From Ramlibacter terrae (GTDB taxonomy: Bacteria; Pseudomonadota; Gammaproteobacteria; Burkholderiales; Burkholderiaceae_C): a DNA stretch of 64,000 nucleotides. The stretch is taken from positions 4,340,001-4,404,000 of the forward strand of contig CP053418.1 of assembly GCA_013127575.1 (NCBI GenBank), written 5' to 3'. Both the position numbers and the translations under genes were made by a program. The notes under the pieces are model-generated. The model saw only the letters and a program-made list of their open reading frames with translations, was not told where the DNA came from and did no database searches. Position 1 is the first letter of the stretch. The number at the start of each line of letters is the position of its first letter. This document shows, piece by piece, positions 12,508 to 23,121 of this stretch.

Positions 12508-12868
12508 GCCGAGAAGCTCGAGCCGCAACCGCAGGTGGTGGTGGCGTTCGGGTTCTTGATGACGAACTGGGCGCCCTGCAGGTCTTCCTTGTAGTCGATC
12601 TCGGCGCCGACCGGTACTGGTAGCTCATCGCGTCGATCAGCAGGGAGACGCCGTTCTTGGTCATCACCGTGTCGTCGTCGTTGGTGACTTCGTCGAAGGT
12701 GAAGCCGTACTGGAAGCCGGAGCAGCCGCCGCCCTGCACGAACACGCGCAGCTTCAGGTCCGGGTTGCCTTCCTCGGCGATGAGGTCGGCGACCTTCGCG
12801 GCCGCGCTGTCGGTGAACAGCAGCGGTTGCGGCATTTCAGTGGACACGTTCTCGGCAACTGCGCTCAT
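12504..12868 (-). CDS. erpA: Iron-sulfur cluster insertion protein ErpA
   Basis: A-type Fe-S carrier of about 121 residues. The three conserved cysteines are visible: one in [12 protein letters not shown] and two in the C-terminal CGCGSSFSA, reached after a frame change near 12612 (AMSYQY to [17 protein letters not shown]). It delivers clusters to apo-enzymes. The start [20 protein letters not shown] is at 12868. It is third in a minus-strand run behind the DUF6776-like gene and the bactofilin. Confidence 0.94.
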
Positions 12869-12924
12869 GGGCTTCTTTCAAAAAGGGCTGCCCCTATGGT
12901 AGCCGACCGGCGGGCCGGCGACCG

Positions 12925-13332
12925 TCAGGCGTTCTTTGCCGCCAGCTTCAGTAAGGGCTTTTCGTCGCCCTCGGCGGCGTTCACCATCAGGGGACGCAAC
13001 TGTCCGGAGATGACGGCGCCCTGGTGCATTTCAAGCGCGACATAGGAGACGTCGCCCTCGATCCGGGCCTTGGGCTGCAGTTCCAGCAGTTCGCGGGCGT
13101 GGACGGGGCCCCGCACCGTGCCGTTGATGATCACGTGGTCGGCGGTGACGCCGCCCTCGACGATCGCGGCTTCGGAGATCACCAGCAGGCTGGTTTCCTC
13201 GGTGGTGGCGGTGATGTCGCCGAAGGCCTCGCCGTCGACGCGCAGGCCTTCGCTGAACTTCACGTTGCCTTCGATGCGGGTGCCCCGGGCGATCAGGCTC
13301 TTGATGGGCGGCTGGGCTTTCTTACCGAACAT
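12925..13332 (-). CDS. Bactofilin (polymer-forming cytoskeletal protein)
   Basis: Intact, 135 residues. After MFGKKAQPPIKSLIARGTRI the chain is a beta-helix of short imperfect repeats (EGNVKFSEGLRVDGEAFGDI, VEGGVTADHVIINGTV, IEGDVSYVALEMHQGAVISG), the hallmark of the bactofilin domain. Bactofilins assemble without nucleotides into membrane-bound filaments that place wall enzymes, which fits the wall-recycling neighbours. It lies between the DUF6776-like coiled-coil protein and erpA. Confidence 0.9.
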   Translation of the reverse strand: MFGKKAQPPIKSLIARGTRIEGNVKFSEGLRVDGEAFGDITATTEETSLLVISEAAIVEGGVTADHVIINGTVRGPVHARELLELQPKARIEGDVSYVALEMHQGAVISGQLRPLMVNAAEGDEKPLLKLAAKNA

Positions 13333-13368
13333 GGAATGCTCCTCAACGGGTGGTTGGACAACGACGGA

Positions 13369-14075
13369 TCACAAAGAGACGTTCTGCACCGCGCGGCTGA
13401 CGGCGCCTTCGAGCACCCGGGCCGACACGTTCTTGACGACGGCGTCGGCCGGCAGGTCGGCCATGCCCTCGACGCGCCGGTACTGCCGGAACTGCAAGGG
13501 CTGCGCCCCGCCGGCGACCGGCATCATCCGGGCTTGCCTTCGCGGGTGCCGGACACGCTCACTTCGAGCTTGCCGCGGAATTCGGCGGCGTTTTTGGCGG
13601 GCTGGATCACCAGCACCTGCCATTTCAACTGGGTTCCGGACAGCACCTCGGCATGCAGGCCGCGGATGGCGACGTTCTCGGTGCCGCTGGCGGGCATCAG
13701 CTTTTCGAAGAAGCCGAGGTCTTCGCGCAGCGTGCGGTTCTCGGCTTCGAGCGTGCGGATCTGCGCGGTGAGGCGCTCCTGCGCGGCGCGCTCCGCGATG
13801 ATGGCGGTGCCCGAGGTGTTCAGGATCGACTGGACGCGATCGCGCTCGGCCTGCAGCTTGTGGTTGTCGTCGCGCAGCCGCACGAGTTCCTCCTTGGCGT
13901 TGTCGTCCACCCCCGCGAGGTCCTTGCCCAGTTCGAAGGCCCACAGGCTCATGGCGGCGCAGAACCCCAGCCAGACGGCGACGCCGGCCCACCGCAGGGG
14001 CCATGGCATGGCGCTGCGGATTGCCATCCGCGGGGAACTGATCGTCAGGCGGCGCCTGAGCAATTTGAAACGCAT
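13369..14075 (-). CDS. DUF6776-like membrane-anchored coiled-coil protein
   Basis: About 236 residues. A short basic N-terminus (MRFKLLRRRLT) precedes one membrane segment (WAGVAVWLGFCAAMSLWAF), then a coiled coil rich in E, R and L (LRDDNHKLQAERDRVQS, IRTLEAENRTLREDLGF) and a C-terminal beta-rich domain ending SRAVQNVSL. A frame change near 13535 joins GKPG to the last block. It is directly upstream of the bactofilin, so a role as a membrane partner of that filament is plausible but not shown. The family is of unknown function. Confidence 0.7.
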
Positions 14076-14171
14076 GGTCGAAGATGCTGCCCAAACAACA
14101 AAGCCGCGACAAGTACGAACTTGTGCGGCTTGGTGTCGGACGAAAGCTCGTGAGAGCCCCATCCTAGCTCA

Positions 14172-14190
14172 TCAGGCGCCAGGCGCCTGA
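14172..14190 (-). terminator. Perfect hairpin after rpsI
   Basis: TCAGGCGCC-A-GGCGCCTGA is a perfect 9-base palindrome starting 6 bases after the rpsI stop. It has no clear T tract, so it may act as a terminator or as an mRNA 3'-end stabiliser. Confidence 0.5.
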
Positions 14191-14195
14191 AAGCT

Positions 14196-14587
14196 TTAAC
14201 GTTTGCTGAACTGCTTGCGGCGGCGAGCGGAGTGCAGGCCGACCTTCTTGCGTTCCACTTCGCGGGCGTCGCGGGTGACGAAGCCGGCAGCGGACAGGAC
14301 GGGCTTGAGGGCCGCGTCGTAGTCGATCAGCGCGCGGGTGATGCCGTGGCGCACCGCGCCGGCTGGCCGGATTCGCCACCGCCGTGCACGTTGCACTGGA
14401 TGTCGAACGTTTCGGCGTTCTCGGTCAGCATCAGCGGCTGCTTGGCGATCATGATCGAGGTTTCACGACCGAAGAACGACTGGATGTCACGACCGTTGAT
14501 CGTGATCTTGCCGGTGCCCTTCTTGATGAACACGCGGGCGACGCTGCTCTTGCGACGGCCGGTGCCGTTGTTCCACTCACCGATCAT
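14196..14587 (-). CDS. rpsI: 30S ribosomal protein S9
   Basis: Starts [20 protein letters not shown] and contains [20 protein letters not shown]. After a frame change near 14365 it ends with the typical basic tail [17 protein letters not shown], which reaches the ribosomal P site. About 130 residues, normal. Its ATG overlaps the rplM stop by four bases (ATGA), the usual rplM-rpsI operon. The break lies at the SGQ/AG junction and is most likely a sequencing error because S9 is essential. Confidence 0.97.
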
Positions 14588-15030
14588 TTCGACACTCCAG
14601 CAATTTCCAGCGGCTTCGGTTGCTGCGCGGTATGCGGGTGCTCGGCGCCACCGTAGACCTTCAGCTTCTTGATCATGGCGTAGCCCAGCGGGCCCTTGGG
14701 CAGCATGCCCTTGACCGCCTTCTCGAGCGCGCGGCCGGGGTGCTTGGCCTGCATTTCCTTGAAGGTCTGCTGGCGGATGCCGCCCGGGTAGCCGGTGTGG
14801 CGGTAGTAGATCTTGTCGGTCTCTTTCGCGCCGGTGACCCGGAGCTTGGAGGCGTTGATGACGACGATGAAGTCGCCGGTATCGACGTGAGGCGTGTAAA
14901 TGGCCTTGTGCTTGCCGCGCAGACGGAGGGCAGCTTCGCTGGCTACCCGTCCGAGCACCATATCGGTGGCGTCAATCACAAACCACTCGTGCTTCACGTC
15001 GGCGGGTTTGGCGCTGACGGTATAAGACAT
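14584..15030 (-). CDS. rplM: 50S ribosomal protein L13
   Basis: Intact, 148 residues. Family blocks include [48 protein letters not shown] and [20 protein letters not shown]. It is an early-assembly protein of the large subunit. A clean TATAAT promoter box lies about 115 bases upstream, leaving a 5' leader of roughly 107 bases in which L13 autoregulation, known in other bacteria, could act. No leader structure was established here. Confidence 0.98.
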   Translation of the reverse strand: MSYTVSAKPADVKHEWFVIDATDMVLGRVASEAALRLRGKHKAIYTPHVDTGDFIVVINASKLRVTGAKETDKIYYRHTGYPGGIRQQTFKEMQAKHPGRALEKAVKGMLPKGPLGYAMIKKLKVYGGAEHPHTAQQPKPLEIAGVSK

Positions 15031-15137
15031 GAGGTTTCTGGTTTGGCGGGCCCTTTTCCACGGTCGGTGTCCCTCTGGCGGGGATCTCTTAGGTGGGAGG
15101 TGAAGCTTCCGTCGCGGGGCCCAAGTGCGCTACGGAA

Positions 15138-15175
15138 CCCGGCATTATACGAAAAACATTCGTCATTCCCGCGGA
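15138..15175 (-). promoter_or_regulatory. Probable sigma-70 promoter of rplM-rpsI
   Basis: On the minus strand the sequence TTCGTATAATGCC gives a consensus -10 box (TATAAT, bases 15149-15144). A convincing -35 is not obvious, but the region just upstream is T-rich (ATGTTTTTCG). It is the best -10 match noticed in the window and is correctly placed for the ribosomal-protein operon. Confidence 0.55.
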
Positions 15176-15208
15176 GACGGGAATCCGTGGCTTCGGGCCA
15201 CCCGGGAC
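15161..15208. repeat. Partial copy of the double-palindrome repeat
   Basis: CATTCCCGCGGAGACGGGAAT is followed by a second imperfect palindrome (CGTGGCTTCGGGCCACCCGG). It has the overall shape of the composite repeat at 11258, 40801, 45287 and 58033 but diverges in sequence. It sits in the divergent gap between rplM and rlmJ. Confidence 0.5.
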
Positions 15209-15225
15209 GGTACCATCGGACCAAC

Positions 15226-16142
15226 ATGTTCAGCTACCGCCACGGCTTCCATGCCGGCAACCACGCCGACGTCCTCAAGCACATGGTGCTGATCGCCGTC
15301 GTGAAGCATCTCACGGCCAAGCCGACGGCCATCACCGTCGTCGACACCCATGCCGGCGCCGGCCTCTACCGCCTCGACAGCGAGTTCGCCGGCACCTCGG
15401 GCGAAGCCGCCGACGGGATCCAGAAGCTGCTCGCCAGCCCGCTGGCCGCCGATCCCGCGACGGCCGCGCCGCTGATCGCCGACTACCTCGCGCTCATCGC
15501 CAGCTTCAACCCGTCCGGCAAGAACCGGATTTACCCCGGCTCGCCCTTCGTCACGCAGGCCCTGCTGCGGCAGGAAGCGCGCGACAAGCTCTGGCTGTTC
15601 GAGCTCCACCCCACCGACAGCAAGGCGCTGGTGCAGCACGTCGAGCAGCTCGAAGCGGGCCGCCAGGTCGCCCCGGCGCGCGAGGACGGCTTCGAAGGCT
15701 TGCGCAAGCTGCTGCCGCCGCCGTCGCGGCGCGGGCTCGTGGTGATCGACCCCAGCTACGAGATCAAGGACGACTACGGCCGCGTCACCGCCTGCATCGG
15801 GGAGTCGCTCAAGCGCTTCGCCACCGGCAGCTACATGGTCTGGTACCCGGTCATCCCGCGGCCCGAGGCCCACGAGCTGCCGCGGCGCCTGAAGACGCTG
15901 GCCAACCAGGCCGGCAAGCCACGGCTGCACGCCACGCTCAACATCGGGCAGTCGCCTGCCCGGACCAAGGTGGTCGTGCACGGAGAGAAGGAAGTGCGGC
16001 CGGGCCTGACGGCCAGCGGCGTGTTTCCCTGGTCAACCCGCCGCACACGCTCAAGCCCGCCCTGCAGGCGGCCCTGCCCCAGCTCGTGGAAGTGCTGGGC
16101 CGGGGCCGCGGGCAGGGTTTCGGGGTCGAGAGCGGGGGCTGA
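15226..16142 (+). CDS. rlmJ: 23S rRNA (adenine-2030-N6)-methyltransferase RlmJ
   Basis: Starts MFSYRHGFHAGNHADVLKHM, the typical RlmJ N-terminus with the SAM-site residues, followed by VVDTHAGAGLY and the catalytic block VVIDPSYEIKDDY. The usual DPPY motif is DPSY here; one P to S change is tolerated in this motif class, but it should be noted. The C-terminus reads NIGQSPARTKVVVHGEKEVRPG and, after a frame change near 16030, VNPPHTLKPALQAALPQLVE. About 305 residues. It methylates A2030 of naked 23S rRNA. Confidence 0.92.
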
Positions 16143-16150
16143 CCGCCGGC

Positions 16151-17180
16151 TCAGAACCGGTGGCGGACGCCGGCGCCGAAGGTGGTGCCGCTGCTGAAGC
16201 CCGTGATGCTGTCACGCAGGGCCATCGCATACACATCCGTGCGCTTCGACAGGTTGTAGTCGTAGCCCACCGTCGCCGTCTTGCGCGTGTTGCCCGGGTT
16301 CACCTCGGTGCGCGCGACGGCCGCCAGCAGCTTGCCGCCGCCCACCGGCACCGAAGCGCCGAGCGATGCGGTGCGCGCCTTGGGCACCAGCGTGTCGGAC
16401 CGCGCGCGGCCGTACGTGGCGAACAGCTTCACGGCCGTGAAGTCGTACGAAGCGCCGACCATCCAGTCCTTCTTCGTGTCCGCCGTGGCGAACGGCAGGC
16501 CGGCCGGGTTGCCCGGTCGTCGCGCTCGTAGAAGGCGGTCGCCGCGAAGGCGCCGTTGAAGTACAGCAGGTTGGCGCCGAAGTTGTGCGGCCCGTTGGTG
16601 CCGGCCTGCTCGCCCAGCTGGTAGTGCACGTTGGCGGTCAGTCCGCCGAAGCTCGGCGTGCTGTAGACGATCTCGTTCGACCAGCCGGTGTCGGACGGCG
16701 TGGTGGCCGTCCAGCCGCTGGCGTTGAACAGGCCCACGTTGTTGTGCAGCACCAGCGGCGAGAAGGTGAACGAATCGCCCAGCGGGTTGAAAAGGATCGT
16801 CGGCAGGAAGTTGGGCGCGAGCGCGCGGCCGAACGTCAGCGAGCCCCACGACGTGCTCGAAGCGAGACGCTGGCGTCGCGCGAGAAGAAGCCGTCGCCGG
16901 TGAAGCGGCCGGGCGTGCCGCTGTCGGCGCGCAGGAAAGAGGTGAGCGCGAAGTTCGCCTTCAGGCCGCCGCCGAGGTCTTCGCTGCCCTTGAAGCCGAA
17001 CCACGAGGTGGTGAGGCCGCCGCTGTTGACCACGGTGCGGCGCGCGCCGTCACCCGCCATCTCCGGGCTGCCCGCCCAGACGTCGACCGTTCCCATCAGC
17101 TGCACCGAACTCTGCGCCTGCGCACCGGATGCGAGCAAGGCCATGGCGGCCGCGCACGCGACGGCATTCCGTTTTTTCAT
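16151..17180 (-). CDS. Gram-negative porin (general diffusion type)
   Basis: A signal peptide (MKKRNAVACAAAMALLASGAQAQ cut after AQA) is followed by SSVQLMGTVDVWAG, the first strand of betaproteobacterial trimeric porins. Family blocks are GFKGSEDLGGGLKANFAL, SLTFGRALAPN and VGYDYNLSKRTDVYAMA. The chain ends in phenylalanine (GAGVRHRF), the outer-membrane assembly signal. Two frame changes (near 16860 and 16515) split it; the full protein would be about 343 residues. It forms an outer-membrane channel; substrate selectivity is unknown. Confidence 0.9.
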
Positions 17181-17280
17181 GTTGTGTACTCCATTGGATT
17201 GCACACGCGGCTCGTGGCCGCGCGCGGATGGAGCATCGGCGCCCCATCTGCTCCTGCTGAGCAAGATGGGTGCCGGAGGA

Positions 17281-17742
17281 TCAGCGCCGTTCGCTCTTCA
17301 CGATGGTGAGGCGCACCGGCGCCACGCCGGAGCGGCGGCCGATGCCCAGCACGCGGCCGGCCGCTTCGCTCAGGTCGATGATGCGGCTGCGCTTGCCGTG
17401 CGGACCGCGGTCGTTGATGCGCACGTCCACCGAATCGCCGGTGCGCAGGTTCTCCACGCGCACCACCGTGCCGAAAGGCAGGCTGCGGTGGGCGGCCGTC
17501 AATGCCTCGCGGTCGAAGCGCTCGCCGCTGGCGGTGGGCCGACCGTGGAAGCGCGGGCCGTACCACGACGCTTCACCGTGCACCGACTCCTCGGCTTCGA
17601 CGGCGGGTTCCGCGATGGCCCCGGCCACGGCCTGCGCGAGCGGCTCCGTGAGTTCCGAAGCCACCGTCACCGGCGCCCACTGCAGCGCGGCGAACGCCAG
17701 CGGCAGGACCAGCAGGCGCCAGGCGCCGCTCAGGCCGGCCAA
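17281..17742 (-). CDS. rlpA: RlpA-like septal ring lytic transglycosylase
   Basis: About 153 residues. No ATG is usable; TTG 17742, overlapping the metF stop by 13 bases, gives [20 protein letters not shown], a membrane or signal segment. The double-psi beta-barrel has [35 protein letters not shown] and [20 protein letters not shown] with the catalytic aspartate, then AAGRVLGI. It lacks the C-terminal SPOR domain of longer RlpA proteins. It acts on peptidoglycan strands in the periplasm. Confidence 0.85.
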   Translation of the reverse strand: MAGLSGAWRLLVLPLAFAALQWAPVTVASELTEPLAQAVAGAIAEPAVEAEESVHGEASWYGPRFHGRPTASGERFDREALTAAHRSLPFGTVVRVENLRTGDSVDVRINDRGPHGKRSRIIDLSEAAGRVLGIGRRSGVAPVRLTIVKSERR

Positions 17743-18562
17743 CCGAGTCTCCGGCAGATCTCGAGAACGGGTGCGGACTGGTTCATCGTGTAGAAGTGGA
17801 TCCCGGGCGCGCCGCCGGCGCGCAGGCGCTGGCAGAGTTCGGCCACGACTTCGGCGCCGAACTCCTTGATGGCCGCCGTGTCGTCGCCATAGCTTTGCAG
17901 GCGCAGGCGAATCCACCGCGGCACTTCGGCGCCGCAGCCGTCGGAGAAACGCAAGAGCTGGGATGCATTGGTGATCGGCATGATACCGGGGACCACCGGC
18001 GTCGTGATGCCGAGCTTGCGTGCTTCATCCACGAAACGAAAGTACGAATCGGCGTTGTAGAAGTACTGCGTGATCGCCGAATCGGCGCCGGCGCGCACCT
18101 TGGCCGGGGAAGGCCTGCAGGTCGGCCTGCGGCGACCGCGCCTGCGGATGCACTTCGGGATAGCAGGCCACTTCGATGCGGAAGGTGTCGCCGGTTTCGT
18201 CGCGGATGAACTGCACGAGGTCGCTGGCGTACTGGAACTCGCCGCCCATGCCGTAGCCGCTGGGCAGGTCGCCGCGCAGCGCCACCAGCCGCTTGATGCC
18301 CATGGACGCGAGCGTGCCGAGCTGGTCGCGCACCTTGGCGCGCGTCGCGCCCACGCACGAGAAGTGCGAAGCGGCTTCCACGCCTTCGGCCGGATCTCGC
18401 TGACGGCGTTGAAGGTCCCGCCCTGCGTGGAGCCACCGGCGCCGTAGGTGACCGAGCAGAACTCCGGGCGCAGCGCGTAGAGCTGCTTGCGGACGCCGCG
18501 CAGCTTCTCGCTGCCTTCTGGCGTCTTGGGGGAAAGAATTCGAGGCTGAGGGGAAGCATCAT
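17730..18562 (-). CDS. metF: Methylenetetrahydrofolate reductase
   Basis: MetF reduces 5,10-methylene-THF to 5-methyl-THF with FAD, feeding methionine synthesis. It starts [17 protein letters not shown] at 18562, with the catalytic Glu in LEFF, if one C is restored in the run near 18527. It continues [41 protein letters not shown] and [16 protein letters not shown]. Further frame changes are near 18390 and 18110. Full length about 277 residues. It overlaps tlyA upstream (ATGATG) and rlpA downstream, so it is in the ahcY operon. Confidence 0.93.
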
Positions 18563-19304
18563 GGGCTCCGGCCGCCCGGGCATGGATGAAGAATTCGCGG
18601 TTGCCGTCACCGCCCCGGATCGGGCTGTCGTACCAGCCCATCACCTGCAGGCCGAGCGCCGTGCAGCAGGCCTGGAGCCGCTGCGCGACTTCGGCGTAGA
18701 GGGACGCGTCGCGCACGACGCCGCCCTTGCCGACCTGCCCCGGCTGCAGCTCGAACTGCGGCTTGGCCAGCATCAGCAGCTGTCCGCCCGCCCTGAGCAG
18801 CGGCGCGAGCGCCGGCAGCACCAGCGTGAGCGAGATGAACGACAGGTCGCCGGTGACGAGGTCGAAGTCCTTGCCGACGTGCCGCTCGTGCAGCTCGCGG
18901 GCGTTGAGCTTCTCGATCGCCCGGACCCGCGCGTCGCCGCGCAGCTTGGGGTGCAGCTGGCCATGGCCGACGTCGACACCGACCACGCGGGCAGCGCCTT
19001 GCTGCAGCAGGCAATCGGTGAAGCCGCCGGTCGACTGGCCCACGTCGAGGCAGGTCCAGCCGGTGACGTCCAGCCCCGCGCTGCGCAGCGCGCCTTCCAG
19101 CTTGAGCCCGCCGCGCGACACGTAGCGGGATTCCGCGGTGTCGAGCAACTGCAGCTGCGCCGCCGGCGGAAGCTCGTCGCCGTTCTTGGCCACGGGCTTC
19201 CAGGCCGCGCCGTCGAACCACTGCACGCCCGACGCGATGAGGCGCTGGGCTTGCGAGCGGGTGGCCGCGAGGCCACGCTCGACGAGGAGCTGGTCGGCAC
19301 GCAT
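18559..19304 (-). CDS. tlyA: TlyA-family rRNA 2'-O-methyltransferase
   Basis: An N-terminal S4 domain (MRADQLLVERGLAATRSQAQ, from ATG 19304) is joined to a FtsJ-like methyltransferase: CLDVGQSTGGFTDCLLQ (SAM loop), VVGVDVGHGQL, TGDLSFISLTLVLP, MLAKPQFELQPGQVGKGG, and GGDGNREFFIHAR near the end. Known TlyA proteins methylate ribose in 16S/23S rRNA, and some were first named haemolysins. As written the frame runs on into metF; restoring one G near 18585 ends it at a TGA overlapping the metF start. I therefore do not accept a TlyA-MetF fusion. Confidence 0.88.
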
Positions 19305-19329
19305 GACAGATGACTTCGCTTGCGCGTCG

Positions 19330-19366
19330 ATGACAAATGACGGACGAGTCATCCGTCATTTGTCAT
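19330..19366 (-). terminator. Perfect 15-base hairpin between ahcY and tlyA
   Basis: The arms 19330-19344 (ATGACAAATGACGGA) and 19352-19366 are exact complements around a 7-base loop. The hairpin starts 6 bases after the ahcY stop. A related ATGACAGATGAC copy lies at the tlyA start. It may attenuate transcription into tlyA-metF or protect the ahcY mRNA end. Confidence 0.55.
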
Positions 19367-19372
19367 TCGTCA

Positions 19373-20809
<1,437 letters not shown>

Positions 20810-20843
20810 GGGTGGCTCCAAAGGCTTGGGTTAGCGAGGTCAG

Positions 20844-20880
20844 CCACTTCCGGGGGGATTTCTCACCGCACGGAAAGTGG
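20844..20880 (-). promoter_or_regulatory. Expression-platform hairpin of the SAH riboswitch
   Basis: Directly after the aptamer, CCACTTTCCG and CCGGAAGTGG form a stem around a 17-base loop rich in A and C. Its 5' arm touches the last aptamer bases, so aptamer folding and this hairpin could compete. It lies 35 bases upstream of the ahcY start. Whether it acts on transcription or on RBS access is not decided by the sequence. Confidence 0.5.
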
Positions 20881-20950
20881 GTGAGCGTCGTTGCGATGTG
20901 TTCCGAGCCTCGCGTCCGTAGATGGACGCTGCAACGCTCCTCGGTTGCGC
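20878..20950 (-). promoter_or_regulatory. SAH riboswitch aptamer (ahcY leader)
   Basis: The minus strand reads CCGAGGAGCGTTGCAGCGTCC, a 6-base loop, GGACGCGAGGCTCGGAAC and, further on, CAACGACGCTCACC. P1 (CCGAG with CTCGG), the P2 hairpin (GCGTCC with GGACGC) and a pseudoknot-type pairing (GAGCGTTG with CAACG-CGCTC) are all visible. This is the layout of the SAH riboswitch, which senses S-adenosylhomocysteine and turns on ahcY. The position upstream of ahcY supports the call. Confidence 0.88.
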
Positions 20951-21031
20951 GGATTTTATCGGAAACCGGCGGATGCACCTAACCCATGCCAATTTCCCCA
21001 CGGTCGCGCTCGCAGCGGTTACAAACGCGGC

Positions 21032-22103
21032 ATGTCCGCTGCACTCCCCACCGCCCCGATCGAGCCGATGCTGGCCAAGGTCGCCGAAGCCTTGCCCACC
21101 GCCGAGGGCTTCCTGTTCGAACCCAAGTGGGATGGCTTCCGCGCCCCTGGTCTTCCGCGGCAACGACCAGACCTACCTGCAAAGCCGCGACCTGCGGCCG
21201 CTGAACCGCTACTTCCCCGAGCTGGAGAAGGCGCTGCACGAGGCGCTGCCCAAGGGCTGCGTGCTCGACGGCGAAATCGTGATCGCCCGCAACGGCGGCC
21301 TCGACTTCGACGCCCTGCAGCAGCGCCTGCACCCCGCCGCGTCGCGCGTGGCGCGCCTCGCGAAGGAAACGCCGGCCAGCTTCGTCGCCTTCGACCTGCT
21401 GGGTGCGGGCGGCAAGTCGACGATGGAACTGCCGCAGTCCGAACGCCGCGTGCGGCTCGAGCGGCTGCTGGGCAAGGCCAAGGCGCCGCTGCACCTCACG
21501 GCCATGACGCGCGACCGCGCGCAGGCCGAGGAATGGCTGGAGAAGTTCGAAGGCGCCGGGCTCGACGGCGTGATCGCCAAGCTGGAGAACGCCCCCTACC
21601 AGCCCGGCAAGCGCGCGATGCTGAAGGTCAAGCACGTGCGCAGCGCCGACTGCGTGGTGGCGGGCTTCCGCTGGTACAAGGACCGCGAGGACGCCGTCGG
21701 CTCGCTGCTGCTCGGGCTCTACGACGATGCGGGCGTGCTGCAGCACGTCGGCGTGACGTCGGCCTTCACGATGGAGATGCGCGAGAAGCTGGTGGAGGAA
21801 CTGGCGCCGCTGCGTTCCGGCGTGGAGGAGCACCCGTGGCGCGAATGGGCCGGCGCCACCACCGGCGACGCCCAGCGCATGCCGGGTGCGCAGAGCCGCT
21901 GGAGCGGCGGCAAGGACCTGCGCTGGGAGCCGCTGCGGCCCGAGAAGGTGGTGGAGGTGAAGTACGACCACCTGCAGGGCGACCGCTTCCGCCACGCCGC
22001 GATCTTCCTGCGCTGGCGCCCCGACAAGCCGGCGGCCGACTGCCGCTACGACCAGCTGGAGGTGACGACGCCCTTCGAGCTGGCGAAGGTGTTCGCGGCC
22101 TAG
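21032..22103 (+). CDS. ATP-dependent DNA ligase
   Basis: About 356 residues. The adenylation motif I is in EPKWDGFRA (catalytic Lys), followed after one extra C near 21150 by LVFRGNDQTYLQSRD. Motif III-like LDGEIVI, motif IV-like GLDGVIAKLENAPYQPGKR and motif V KVKHVRSADCVV are present, then an OB-fold domain (YDDAGVLQHVGVTSAFT). It belongs to the short LigC/LigD-ligase group that seals nicks in DNA repair. No Ku gene is adjacent; a LigD polymerase domain is encoded separately at 35.8-37.1 kb. Divergent from ahcY. Confidence 0.88.
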
Positions 22104-22624
22104 AGCTTGCCGAACGCAACGCCCTTGTAGACCCAGCCGCAGGCCAGCACGGCCTGCTGCACCGGGTCCTTGATCTCGGACGTCTTGAAGAAGTACTTGT
22201 ACTGCTCGCCGACGGACAGGTCTTCCTTGAAGCCGTACGAGGCGCCGAACTCGATGCTGCTGCTCTGGCCCTTGAAGCCCTTGGCGCTGAACGCCAGCGT
22301 GGGCACGCCGGCGCGCCGGGACACCTCGTACTCGCGATCCTGCGCGCGCACCTGCTTCGATGCTTCATCGAGCTTCAGGAAGATGCGGAACACCTTGGTC
22401 AGGCTCGCCTTGGCGAAAATCTCGTACCAGCGCGCATCGACGATCTTCCATTCGGCGATGAGGTCGACGCCTTCCGAAGCGCCGTCGACGATGCGCCACG
22501 GCGACGTCGTGCGATCGAGCGCCCGCAGGCGTTCGAGGACCTGCGCGGCGGGCAGCACCGGCGTCCCGGAGGCGGGACGCTTCGTGGATGTGAGGAAATC
22601 GAACAGGAAACCTCCGGTGCTCAG
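22100..22624 (-). CDS. Conserved hypothetical protein, unusual start
   Basis: I do not recognise the family. The frame runs STGGFLFDFLTSTKRPASGT and on to ASYGFKEDLSVGEQYKYFF and KTSEIKDPVQQAVLACGWVY. No signal peptide or membrane segment is obvious. No ATG exists near the front: a CTG at 22624 overlaps the GFA stop as CTGA, in the same way ATGA overlaps join the four genes upstream, while GTG 22558 would give a shorter 152-residue form. A start at CTG would make 174 residues. It ends 4 bases inside the convergent ligase stop. Confidence 0.65.
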   Translation of the reverse strand: MSTGGFLFDFLTSTKRPASGTPVLPAAQVLERLRALDRTTSPWRIVDGASEGVDLIAEWKIVDARWYEIFAKASLTKVFRIFLKLDEASKQVRAQDREYEVSRRAGVPTLAFSAKGFKGQSSSIEFGASYGFKEDLSVGEQYKYFFKTSEIKDPVQQAVLACGWVYKGVAFGKL

Positions 22625-23121
22625 GGGGACGATGCGCGTTGCAGCAGCGCCTGCCGGCGCGCCAGGCTCTCGGCCGGCCAGTAGGCCGCGCGGTCATAGT
22701 ACTCGGGCACGGCGGGCACGTCGGCAGGCAACTGCACCCGGGGCTGCTTCGACGCCGTGAAGATGTGGATGTCGGGCGGCAGCAAGTCGGGGTTGTCGAG
22801 GGTGCCGACCCGCACGAAGCGCACCGCCGGGCCGGAGCCGGCATAGTTGCTCCACACGGCGATGCGGCAGCGCGGGCAGCGGGCGATCTTCTGCCCCGCG
22901 CCGCTCTCCGACGGCGTGTCGATCACCTCGGGCTCGACGCCGAGGTGCGTCACGCGGTCGGCCTCGATCATCGCGTTGAGCGCGAAGGCGGCCCCGGATC
23001 CGCGCTGGCACCAGCGGCAGTGGCAGCAATGCACGAACAGCGGCGCGGACTCCATGCGGTAGCGGACGGCACGGCAGTCGCAGCCGCCTTCGACAGGAAA
23101 CGATCTGGAGGCTTCAGGCAT
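22621..23121 (-). CDS. GFA-domain (glutathione-dependent formaldehyde-activating-like) protein
   Basis: Intact, 166 residues. The zinc ligands of the GFA fold are visible as GGCDCRAVRY, HCCHCRWCQRGSG and CPRCRIAVWS. Most GFA proteins have no proven function; glutathione-formaldehyde adduct binding is known only for Gfa itself. The start overlaps the dinB end by 8 bases. It is part of the overlapping run tag - dinB - GFA - hypothetical. Confidence 0.88.
   Translation of the reverse strand: MPEASRSFPVEGGCDCRAVRYRMESAPLFVHCCHCRWCQRGSGAAFALNAMIEADRVTHLGVEPEVIDTPSESGAGQKIARCPRCRIAVWSNYAGSGPAVRFVRVGTLDNPDLLPPDIHIFTASKQPRVQLPADVPAVPEYYDRAAYWPAESLARRQALLQRASSP

Noticed and set aside
17730..19352. 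A single long frame that looks like a TlyA-MetF fusion protein.
   Set aside because: It arises only because both the tlyA end and the metF start have a base missing at G/C runs. Restoring them gives two genes with an ATGATG overlap and normal lengths.
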